Source: Terrimesophilobacter bigeumensis (GTDB lineage Bacteria > Actinomycetota > Actinomycetes > Actinomycetales > Microbacteriaceae). From it: a stretch of 64,000 nucleotides of DNA. This document shows, one piece after another, positions 33,548 through 39,638 of this stretch. The DNA lies in assembly GCF_039537265.1 (NCBI RefSeq), contig NZ_BAABAE010000001.1, positions 434,001 to 498,000 of the forward strand, given 5' to 3'. Position 1 is the stretch's first letter, and each line of letters begins with the position of its first letter. The notes beneath the pieces are model-generated. The model made no database searches and was not told the origin of the DNA. It saw nothing but the letters and a program-made list of their open reading frames with translations. Position numbers and translations under genes: made by a program.

Positions 33548-34405
33548 TCACGATTCCGCCTGCTCTCCGGAGAGACCCCGACCGCGACGCTGCACGAGCG
33601 CCGGCGTGCCCACCACCACAATGGCGGCGAACAGCAGAGCCGTGAGCCAGATCGCCACAACGACGATCACCTGAAGGACGCCGCCGAGTACGAACTCGGC
33701 GCCCTCCACGGGCACCCCGGCCGTGGCAAGAATCGCCCCCCAGACGTCGATCCGCCCATCGGCGAAGCGCGTGCCGATCGCCGGGATGACGACCGCCACG
33801 AGAAGGGCGGGCAGGATGCCGGCCACGAGCATCCAGGGCAGGCGCTCGCCGATCCGCTTCCGCCGTCCGGCGCCTACCGCGATGCCGATGGCCGTGCTGA
33901 AGAACAGCGATGCGACGGCGCCGATAGTCCAGCCGGCGAACCATGCGATCCCGATCACCAGCACGAAGACCGGCATCATGATCACCGTGAGGAGCCCGAA
34001 GAGCGTCGAGAGGGCGAACGTCGCAGGGATGCTGCCGGCGAGCCCGGCGAAGAGCGAGCCCCACAGTCCGTCGCCGATGACCGAGCTCGCGGCAGCTGCA
34101 CCGCCGGCCGAATCCGCCGCGGACAGCTCCGCCGTGGGATCCAGGCGCTGCGCGTAGCCGGCGTAGAGCGCGAAGAAGCGACTGCCGGAGACGAGTCCGG
34201 CGAGCACGGCCGGGGCCGCAAGCAGCACGATGATCGCCCAGGTGGTGCCCTCATCCTGGCCGCCCGTGAGGTTGTGGCCGAGCGTCATGACGATGACGAC
34301 GACGGCGAGCGCCTCCACGAGTCCGGCCCAGGCGGAGATCCGGCGATAGCCGTCCCATTTCCTGCGTGGTCGCTCGGCCGGCTGTCGTTGTCCTGTCTCC
34401 GACAC
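33548..34405 (-). CDS. Polytopic membrane protein of unknown function
   Basis: No family recognised. The 285-residue product has a short charged N-terminus (ETGQRQPAERPRRKWDGYRR) and about six hydrophobic segments: AWAGLVEALAVVVIVMTLG, WAIIVLLAAPAVLAGLVSG, then after a soluble loop ATFALSTLFGLLTVIMMPVFVLVIGIAWFAGW and neighbours, LPWMLVAGILPALLVAVVIP, and FVLGGVLQVIVVVAIWLTALLFAAIVV near the end. GTG 34405 was chosen for a GAGA-type RBS and because the upstream extension to a GTG at 34477 is low complexity; the longer form is possible. It converges with the giant FN3 gene; the 120 bp between holds no obvious terminator. Upstream lie a -10 box (34494-34499) and an octamer repeat. Confidence 0.8.
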   Translation of the reverse strand: MSETGQRQPAERPRRKWDGYRRISAWAGLVEALAVVVIVMTLGHNLTGGQDEGTTWAIIVLLAAPAVLAGLVSGSRFFALYAGYAQRLDPTAELSAADSAGGAAAASSVIGDGLWGSLFAGLAGSIPATFALSTLFGLLTVIMMPVFVLVIGIAWFAGWTIGAVASLFFSTAIGIAVGAGRRKRIGERLPWMLVAGILPALLVAVVIPAIGTRFADGRIDVWGAILATAGVPVEGAEFVLGGVLQVIVVVAIWLTALLFAAIVVVGTPALVQRRGRGLSGEQAES

Positions 34406-34493
34406 GTGGTCTCGTCTCTCGTGGGTCGGCGCGACCGACACCGCGGATGTCGCGAAGCCTCGTCGCCGGGTGGTCACTGGGCGGCAGAATCCG

Positions 34494-34499
34494 ATCCTA
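34494..34499 (-). promoter_or_regulatory. -10 box next to an octamer repeat
   Basis: TAGGAT on the minus strand, about 17 nt upstream of the GTG at 34477. Any -35 element would fall inside the octamer repeat at 34501-34548. Confidence 0.4.
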
Positions 34500-34500
34500 G

Positions 34501-34548
34501 CGGCGGAGCGGCGGAGCGGCGGAGCGGCGGGACGGCGGGACGGCGGGA
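34501..34548 (+). repeat. Six tandem 8-bp units
   Basis: Three CGGCGGAG units (34501-34524) followed directly by three CGGCGGGA units (34525-34548). It is a clean octamer tract in the intergenic region between two minus-strand genes and overlaps the expected -35 region of the membrane protein gene. Such tracts can change copy number by slippage. Confidence 0.9.
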
Positions 34549-34580
34549 CCAGACCGACCGCACTCCCTGCGCGGCGACTG

Positions 34581-35333
34581 CTAACGACCGCTGCGCTTCT
34601 CCGCGAGGGCCTCGGCGCGCTCGGCGAGGCGACGCTGCAGGGTCGCCTGAGCCTTCTCGGCCAGGTCTGGTTCGAGCGGGGTGTTCACGTGGGTCGTGTG
34701 ACCGTGGTACTTCTCGATGTAGGCGTCGAGGGCTGGGCCTGACTCCCACGAGGTGATGAGGCTGTAGCGCGGTGCAGTGCCCGGATGCCAGGTGGCGTGC
34801 CAGAACCGCTGTGTGTCGATGATCACCTGCGTTCCGGCGGGCAGGGGGATACGGACCTCGGTGGTGGGGTCGTAGCGCTCTTCGCGCAGCACCATGAACG
34901 AGTCGGGGTCGTCCGAGAGGTTGTAGTAGCCGCGCACGATCCAGCCGGTGCCGTCCGGGTTGAGCCGGTTGTTGTCGTCCTGGTGCAGGTTGTACAGCGC
35001 ATCTGCGTAGGAGCTCGGCTGCAACTCGATCACCCGGCAACGGCCGACGTTCGCTCCCGGCTCCTTCGCCCGGCGAACGAGGTTCGGCGCCTTCGCGACC
35101 TGCGACTCGATCCACACGCCATCCTTGTCGGTGCGGGGCGGCCGGTGGTTCCAGAATCCGTTGGCGTCGATCTCGCCCGCCGCGCTGGCGAGTGGGGCGA
35201 ACCGGGTATCGCCGGATGACTTCCAGTCGACGTACTCTAGGTCGAGCCATTCCTTCGGGTCCTTCGACTGCTCATAGCGGTCGAGGACGACGAAGCCCCT
35301 CTCGTCGAGGATGGCTGACGTGATGTGGCTCAT
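34581..35333 (-). CDS. Possible Fe(II)/2-oxoglutarate-type oxygenase-fold protein
   Basis: Function uncertain. The 250-residue product contains a pattern like the facial triad of Fe(II)/2OG oxygenases: HQD within NLHQDDNNRLN, a distal His in TQRFWHATWHPG, and an Arg in APRYSLITSW that could bind the 2OG carboxylate. These strands are separated by about 75 residues with beta-rich sequence (GYYNLSDDPDSFMVLREERYD, IPLPAGTQVIIDT), matching the double-stranded beta-helix. The N-terminal WLDLEYVDWKSSGD and the alanine-rich helical C-terminus are not familiar. Its promoter carries an iron-box-like sequence (35375-35393), which would suit an iron enzyme or an iron-starvation gene. No partner gene is adjacent. 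Confidence 0.6.
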   Translation of the reverse strand: MSHITSAILDERGFVVLDRYEQSKDPKEWLDLEYVDWKSSGDTRFAPLASAAGEIDANGFWNHRPPRTDKDGVWIESQVAKAPNLVRRAKEPGANVGRCRVIELQPSSYADALYNLHQDDNNRLNPDGTGWIVRGYYNLSDDPDSFMVLREERYDPTTEVRIPLPAGTQVIIDTQRFWHATWHPGTAPRYSLITSWESGPALDAYIEKYHGHTTHVNTPLEPDLAEKAQATLQRRLAERAEALAEKRSGR

Positions 35334-35374
35334 CGGGCCCCTTCAAGTGCGAGAACCGGCGCATTCGGACCAGC

Positions 35375-35393
35375 CCGGCTGAGGCTACCCTAA
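35375..35393 (-). promoter_or_regulatory. Iron-box-like sequence (DtxR/IdeR type)
   Basis: The minus strand reads TTAGGGTAGCCTCAGCCGG, against the consensus TTAGGTTAGSCTAACCTAA: the left arm matches well, the right arm only partly (about 13 of 19). It lies 42-60 nt upstream of the ATG at 35333 and overlaps a possible -10 box TAGGGT. Confidence 0.45.
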
Positions 35394-35452
35394 CATTTCG
35401 GGCATCCGTGAGCCTTGCAGACGGGGGCGCACCGACGGACCCGGGACAGCGA

Positions 35453-36055
35453 TCAGCAGCTTCCCCACAGGCCGAGCCGGGCATCCGAGGCCGAACGCTC
35501 GGCGGCCTCGAGTTCGGGCCAGTACGCGTCGTTCGGGGCGATGTCGACCGCCCAGGCGTAGCCCTCGGCCACGAGTTCGAGGTTCACGAAGTCTCCGCGC
35601 TCCGTCCACAGATAGAGCAGGCTGCGTCCGTACTGGTCGAGCGCACCCTCGTCCTCCGCGATCCACACGGCAGCGCCCTGCGGGAGCAGTTCACGGAGCC
35701 GGTCGCGCGCCTCGAGTGCGTAGCACTCGACGGCGGGCCGCAGCTCGGGGGTGTCGATCCCGATGAGGCGCACCGTGATCTCCTCGGCGCGCGAGGTCGT
35801 GCCATCCGGCTGCAGGTAGAGGGTGTCCCCGTCGTGCACGTAGGCGACGTGGGAGAGGGTCGCCTCGGCCGGCCTCTCGACCCCGGATGCCACGACCGTG
35901 CCGCCTCCGCCGCCCGGGTTGCTGCCGCCTGGGCCGCCCGTGCCATCCGTGTCCCCGAGCGAGCTGTCGACCGCACCCGGAAGGTTCGCCACGACGTAGT
36001 ACACCGCGAGAGCGATCAGCAGGATCACGACGGCGAGTGCGGCGAGCCTCTTCAT
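35453..36055 (-). CDS. Secreted or anchored thermonuclease-family (SNase) nuclease
   Basis: Predicted Ca2+-dependent nuclease acting outside the cell. The 200-residue product has an N-terminal signal anchor (KRLAALAVVILLIALAVYYVVANL), a Gly/Ser-rich linker, and an SNase domain from about residue 65. HVHDGDT-type start (AYVHDGDTLYL), VRLIGIDTPE with the catalytic Arg and Glu, and DQYGRSLLYLW with the second catalytic Arg are all present, as is LVAEGYAWA. C-terminal GLWG matches the family. ATG 36055 is six nt after TACAGT (36067-36062), the leaderless arrangement seen elsewhere in the window; a GTG two codons upstream is less likely. A stand-alone gene, divergent from the 36140 gene. Confidence 0.9.
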   Translation of the reverse strand: MKRLAALAVVILLIALAVYYVVANLPGAVDSSLGDTDGTGGPGGSNPGGGGGTVVASGVERPAEATLSHVAYVHDGDTLYLQPDGTTSRAEEITVRLIGIDTPELRPAVECYALEARDRLRELLPQGAAVWIAEDEGALDQYGRSLLYLWTERGDFVNLELVAEGYAWAVDIAPNDAYWPELEAAERSASDARLGLWGSC

Positions 36056-36061
36056 TCCCAC

Positions 36062-36067
36062 ACTGTA
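36062..36067 (-). promoter_or_regulatory. -10 box of the nuclease gene (leaderless)
   Basis: TACAGT on the minus strand, then six nt, then ATG 36055. Confidence 0.5.
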
Positions 36068-36113
36068 GCGAGCAGGGCATCCCCTCGAAGCATGCCCGAT
36101 GATCGGCCCTCGC

Positions 36114-36119
36114 TAGACT
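36114..36119 (+). promoter_or_regulatory. -10 box of the 36140 gene
   Basis: TAGACT, 20 nt before the ATG; a short leader with GGGAGGA follows. Same hexamer as the serS -10 box. Confidence 0.45.
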
Positions 36120-36139
36120 CGTGCCGACGGGAGGATGTC

Positions 36140-36745
36140 ATGAGCGAGCCCGAGGGCCTGGGCAAGGAAGGTCGGGGCGACGAGGGCCTGAGCAATGAAG
36201 GCCTGAGCAAGCGGTTCGATCCGCGGTTCAGCCCGGCCTTCCAACCGGGTTACGACCCGAGAGTGCATCGCGAAACGCCGCCCTCGGCCCCACTGCGCGA
36301 GGAACCGCGTCGCGACTGGTCGGAGCCGACCCTCGATCGCACCCCACCGCGTCGCGACTGGCCCGAATCCCGCCGCGAGGCCACGGAGGCCACCACGGGG
36401 GCAGCCCCCGACGGGCTCTCGCTCTTCGCTATCCCCGAGGATGCCGCCGGCGAACCCGGAGTCATGGCATTCGAGGACGTGGGGCCGGTATCGCGGTGGC
36501 GTCGCATCAACCCGTGGTTCTTCGTGCTGTGGGCGCTCGGCCTGGCGTTCGTTCTGACCGGGGCCGGCGTGATGAGTCTCGTCATCGAGTGGGTGAATTC
36601 CCCGCAGCAGCAGGCCGGATTCGGGTTTGCGAGCTCGGTCCTCATGCAGTCGACGCTGTGGGGCGCCCCCATGCTCATCGTGCTCGGCCTCGCGACCATC
36701 ACCTCGACGATCGTCATCCTCGCCGCGCGCTGGCATCGTCCCTGA
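36140..36745 (+). CDS. Two-TM membrane protein with charged, repetitive N-terminus
   Basis: Unknown function. The 201-residue product starts with a long hydrophilic region (1 to about 125) that includes imperfect duplications (EGLSNEGLSK; PRRDW twice). Two TM segments follow (INPWFFVLWALGLAFVLTGAGVMSLVI and STLWGAPMLIVLGLATITSTIVILAA), ending in a short basic tail. The ATG was chosen for GGGAGGA five to ten nt upstream and a TAGACT -10 box. The N-terminus should be cytoplasmic. No partner gene in the same direction; the next gene is convergent, beyond a 131-bp gap. Confidence 0.75.
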   Translation: MSEPEGLGKEGRGDEGLSNEGLSKRFDPRFSPAFQPGYDPRVHRETPPSAPLREEPRRDWSEPTLDRTPPRRDWPESRREATEATTGAAPDGLSLFAIPEDAAGEPGVMAFEDVGPVSRWRRINPWFFVLWALGLAFVLTGAGVMSLVIEWVNSPQQQAGFGFASSVLMQSTLWGAPMLIVLGLATITSTIVILAARWHRP

Positions 36746-36783
36746 GCCAGTGCACCCTGGGCCAGCGCGCCCGGGGACGCGCT

Positions 36784-36867
36784 GAACGAAAACGAAAGGG
36801 GAGCGCCTCCTCGCGGTGCTGCTGAACCGCCGGAGCCGTCTTGCGCTCGGACTCCTTCGTTTCGTTC
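36784..36867 (+). terminator. Possible long-range inverted repeat between convergent genes
   Basis: GAACGAAAACGAAAGG (36784-36799) can pair imperfectly with CTCCTTCGTTTCGTTC (36852-36867). It sits between convergent stop codons and could act as a bidirectional terminator. Confidence 0.4.
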
Positions 36868-36876
36868 ACGGCCGGG

Positions 36877-37545
36877 TCACAACTGTGAGCGGATGAAGGC
36901 GCCTAGCTCGCTGATCTCGTCCGGCGACACCCAGTGGCCCACGCCCTCGTAGATGCCTTCGGTGAGCGTTGAGTAGGCGGGCAGCCACTCGATCGTGTGA
37001 TCGATGAGGGATGACGCGATGACGGTGTCGTCGGTGCCGCGGCCCCAGAACACCGGCGGACGCAGCTCGGCGAGACGCGCGTCGCCGCCATGGTCGTTCG
37101 GGACGACGAATCCGCTGAGCGCCACGACATAGTCGAACCTGGTCGGTTGTTCGCGCAGCAACTGCAGCGCCATCGCGGCGCCCTGGGAGAATCCGAGGAG
37201 ACCGACGCCCGTGGATTCGGTCGTGTCGAGCCAGTCGATGAGTGCCGACGTCGACTCATTGATCGCTGCGAAGCGCTCCTCGACCGACGGCTGCCCCGCC
37301 GGAACCTGTCCCGCCGGAGACTGGCCGGCCAGGAGGGGCCCCACGGGCGGGAACCAGGCGTACCCGGGGCCTTGTGCCAGCGGCGCCCGGACGGAGGCGA
37401 TGACGGGCTCGAGCGGCAGTGACTGCGCGAGCGAGAAGAGGTCGCCCTCGTGCGAGCCGTACCCGTGAAGCAGCACGAGGAGCGGTCGCCCCGCCCGCTC
37501 GCGTTCCGGCGCCGACCAGAGCACCGCATCCGGATCGATCCCCAC
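36877..37545 (-). CDS. Carboxylesterase / phospholipase-type alpha/beta hydrolase (YpfH-like)
   Basis: Predicted cytoplasmic serine esterase of the phospholipase/carboxylesterase family. The 222-residue protein has LLVLLHGYGSHEGDLFSLAQSLPLE, the nucleophile elbow LLGFSQGAAMAL (Ser), a catalytic Asp in VFWGRGTDDTVI, and His in YEGVGHWVSPDEI. A low-complexity insert AGQSPAGQVPAGQPS occurs between the oxyanion region and the elbow, longer than in most relatives. The GTG at 37545 was chosen because GAAAGGGGG lies 5-6 nt upstream; a longer in-frame start at 37602 is possible but would overlap the promoter region of the divergent gene. Substrate unknown. Confidence 0.88.
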   Translation of the reverse strand: MGIDPDAVLWSAPERERAGRPLLVLLHGYGSHEGDLFSLAQSLPLEPVIASVRAPLAQGPGYAWFPPVGPLLAGQSPAGQVPAGQPSVEERFAAINESTSALIDWLDTTESTGVGLLGFSQGAAMALQLLREQPTRFDYVVALSGFVVPNDHGGDARLAELRPPVFWGRGTDDTVIASSLIDHTIEWLPAYSTLTEGIYEGVGHWVSPDEISELGAFIRSQL

Positions 37546-37610
37546 GGTCGCCCCCTTTCGTCCCGTCAATCCTTGCACCCCCGGCGACCCCGCATGAGCC
37601 ACAATGGAGC

Positions 37611-38153
37611 ATGAGCTCCGTCGGAACGCCAGACCCCAACTCCGGTTGGCTGTCGGACGACGAGCTGACCAGCATCCGGATGCGCCTGCCGCTGCTCTAT
37701 GTCGAGGCCGTTCCGGTGCGCACCGACGGGCTCGGCCAGGTCGTCGAGGTGGGTGTTCTGCTGCGCGCGTCGCCGACCGGTGAGATGACCCGCACGCTCG
37801 TCTCCGGTCGGGTCATGTACGGCGAGACGCTGCGCGAGGCGCTCTTCCGCCACCTCGAGAAGGATCTCGGTCCGATGGCGTTCCCGCAGCTGCCGCCGAG
37901 CCCCGTGCCGTTCTCGGTCGCCGAGTACTTCCCGATGCCGGGGATCAGCGCGTTCACCGACGAACGCCAGCACGCCGTCTCGCTCGCCTACGTCGTGCCG
38001 GTCACCGGAACCTGCGAGCCGAGACAGGATGCGCTCGAAGTCACCTGGCTCGCCCCCGACGAGGCGGCGAGCGACGAACTGGCGCGCGAAATGGAGGGCG
38101 GACGCGGTGTGCTCATCCGCGCTGCCCTTGCCTCGGTGGGCTGTCTTCCGTAA
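37611..38153 (+). CDS. DUF4916 (NUDIX-like) protein
   Basis: A 180-residue actinobacterial protein of the DUF4916 family, related to NUDIX hydrolases. It begins near the family's usual block (GWLSDDELTSIRMRLPLLYVEAVPVRTD) and continues with VVEVGVLLRASPTGEMTRTLVSGRVMYGETLREALFRHLEKDLGPMAFPQLPP. The GETLREALFRHLEKDLG helix sits where the NUDIX box would be, but the REXXEE pattern is degenerate, so catalytic activity is doubtful. The ATG lies five nt after a CACAAT hexamer that could be a weak -10 box. Divergent from the esterase and 51 nt before the sigma factor gene. Role unknown. Confidence 0.85.
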   Translation: MSSVGTPDPNSGWLSDDELTSIRMRLPLLYVEAVPVRTDGLGQVVEVGVLLRASPTGEMTRTLVSGRVMYGETLREALFRHLEKDLGPMAFPQLPPSPVPFSVAEYFPMPGISAFTDERQHAVSLAYVVPVTGTCEPRQDALEVTWLAPDEAASDELAREMEGGRGVLIRAALASVGCLP

Positions 38154-38204
38154 TACTCTCGACAACTCGTCAACCCTGCCCGGGGAGGAGTACGTCGAAG
38201 AAAC

Positions 38205-38714
38205 GTGAACCCCGCACTGGCTGAGAAGACCAGGCTGGACCTCGAATCGTTCATCGAGACCGAGTATCCGGCCGTGGTCGGCGCGGTCGGCCTCATCACC
38301 GGAAACCGGCAGGATGCGGTCGACGCGGTTCAGGATGCCATCGTGGGGTTCCTCGCAAAACCGCCCCGGCATCCGGTCGACAACATCGCCGCGTGGATCA
38401 CGGTCGTGGCGAGCAATCGCATCCGCGATTCGTACCGTCGCAAGGATGCGGAGGCCCGGGCCCTTCAGAAGGTCGGCGTTCCCGAGACCGAATCGACGGA
38501 TACCATGGCCGGTCTCGACCGCGATGTCGTCGCCGCGCTGCGCGAGCTGCCCCACGGCCAGCGGCAGGTGTGCGTCCTCCACTACCTGCTGGACCAATCG
38601 GTGACGACGATCGCTGAGGGGCTCGGCGTCACCGAGGGGACCATCAAGACCCAGCTGCACCGGGCGCGCACAGCGCTCGCTGCACGGCTGAGGAAGGAGG
38701 ATCACCATGGCTGA
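38205..38714 (+). CDS. ECF-type RNA polymerase sigma factor
   Basis: Directs RNA polymerase to a small regulon, probably for the envelope proteins encoded next to it. The 169-residue product has region 2 (LITGNRQDAVDAVQDAIVGFLAKPPRHPVDNIAAWITVVASNRIRDSYRR) and region 4 (ALRELPHGQRQVCVLHYLLDQSVTTIAEGLGVTEGTIKTQLHRARTAL), the standard two-domain ECF layout and length. GTG start; the strong GGGGAGGAG lies about 15 nt upstream, further than ideal, and no closer start exists in frame. Its stop overlaps the start of the membrane partner, a typical sigma/anti-sigma arrangement. The target promoter is unknown. Confidence 0.9.
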   Translation: MNPALAEKTRLDLESFIETEYPAVVGAVGLITGNRQDAVDAVQDAIVGFLAKPPRHPVDNIAAWITVVASNRIRDSYRRKDAEARALQKVGVPETESTDTMAGLDRDVVAALRELPHGQRQVCVLHYLLDQSVTTIAEGLGVTEGTIKTQLHRARTALAARLRKEDHHG

Positions 38715-39624
38715 CATCGACACCGTTCTGAGCGGAAGCTTCAAGCGCGTCGCTGAACCAGGTGACCCGACCGGTGTCGCCGAGCTCATCCGTTCGCGGG
38801 TGGCGGCCGGCGACACCGGCACTCCTTCCGGCGACTCCGGGTTCGCCGCGAGCAGCGGCTGGAGCTGGCTGCCCTGGGCGGGCGCTGGCCTCGTCGTCGC
38901 GATCGCCGGGGCGGTGGTCGGCGCATCCGGGGTGTTCGGGTCGCTCCAGCCCGCCGACTCCGCTCCGGTTCCGGGGTTCCCGGTCGCGCAGTTCACGAGC
39001 GGCCTCGACTGCCCGGGTGGCAGCGTCGTCGTCGCCTTCCGGCCCGGCGATCGTGTGCTCGCCGTCGCCCGCAGCGACGACTCTGCCTACCTCGCGGTGC
39101 GTAGCCCGTTCGACCGCGCCGACACGGTGTGGCTGCCGGTGTCGGACCTCGTGCTCGACGAGGGCGAGCCGGATCTCGCCTCGCTCGAGGTCGACGGATG
39201 CCCCGAACCGGTCGTCACGGTCGTCCCTGCCCCCGAGCAGCCGACGGAGCCTCCGACGCCGTCTGCTTCGCCCGTGCCGCAGCCGCCCGCCCCGCCGCAA
39301 CCGCCTGCCGCGGACACGACGCCTCCGACGCTCGGTACACCGAGTGGGGTGCAGAACATCTGGTGCTCCACCCTCGCGCCCGAGGCGACAACGATCTCGA
39401 TCTCCGCATCCGACAACAAGGGTGTGACGGGTGTGTCGATCAGCTGGAACGGGGCCGACTCGGGCAACGGCTCGATGACGAAGTCGGGGAGCACGTGGAA
39501 GTTCACCTACAACCCACCCAACGACGCCTTCGGCAACGTGACCTTCACGATGGTCGCCCACGACGCGGCCGGCAACCAGAGCACGCCGAAGTCGTTCGTC
39601 GTCAGTGTCCAGTGCCTGATCTGA
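38707..39624 (+). CDS. Membrane protein, candidate anti-sigma factor with extracellular Ig-like domain
   Basis: Overlaps the sigma gene by 8 nt, so it is the likely partner that holds the sigma factor at the membrane. The 305-residue protein has a short cytoplasmic part (1 to about 55, IDTVLSGSFKRVAEPGDPTGVAELIRSRV), one TM (LPWAGAGLVVAIAGAVVGASGVFG), an extracellular domain with Cys pair (LDCPGGS ... DGCPEP), a Pro-rich linker, and a C-terminal Ig-like domain (TISISASDNKGVTGVSISWNG ... VTFTMVAHDAAGNQ). There is no HxxxCxxC zinc motif, so it is not a classical ZAS anti-sigma; the cytoplasmic segment is also short. Alternatively it is simply a surface protein co-expressed with the sigma factor. 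Confidence 0.75.
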   Translation: MADIDTVLSGSFKRVAEPGDPTGVAELIRSRVAAGDTGTPSGDSGFAASSGWSWLPWAGAGLVVAIAGAVVGASGVFGSLQPADSAPVPGFPVAQFTSGLDCPGGSVVVAFRPGDRVLAVARSDDSAYLAVRSPFDRADTVWLPVSDLVLDEGEPDLASLEVDGCPEPVVTVVPAPEQPTEPPTPSASPVPQPPAPPQPPAADTTPPTLGTPSGVQNIWCSTLAPEATTISISASDNKGVTGVSISWNGADSGNGSMTKSGSTWKFTYNPPNDAFGNVTFTMVAHDAAGNQSTPKSFVVSVQCLI

Positions 39625-39638
39625 GAGGAGCCGAGGAC

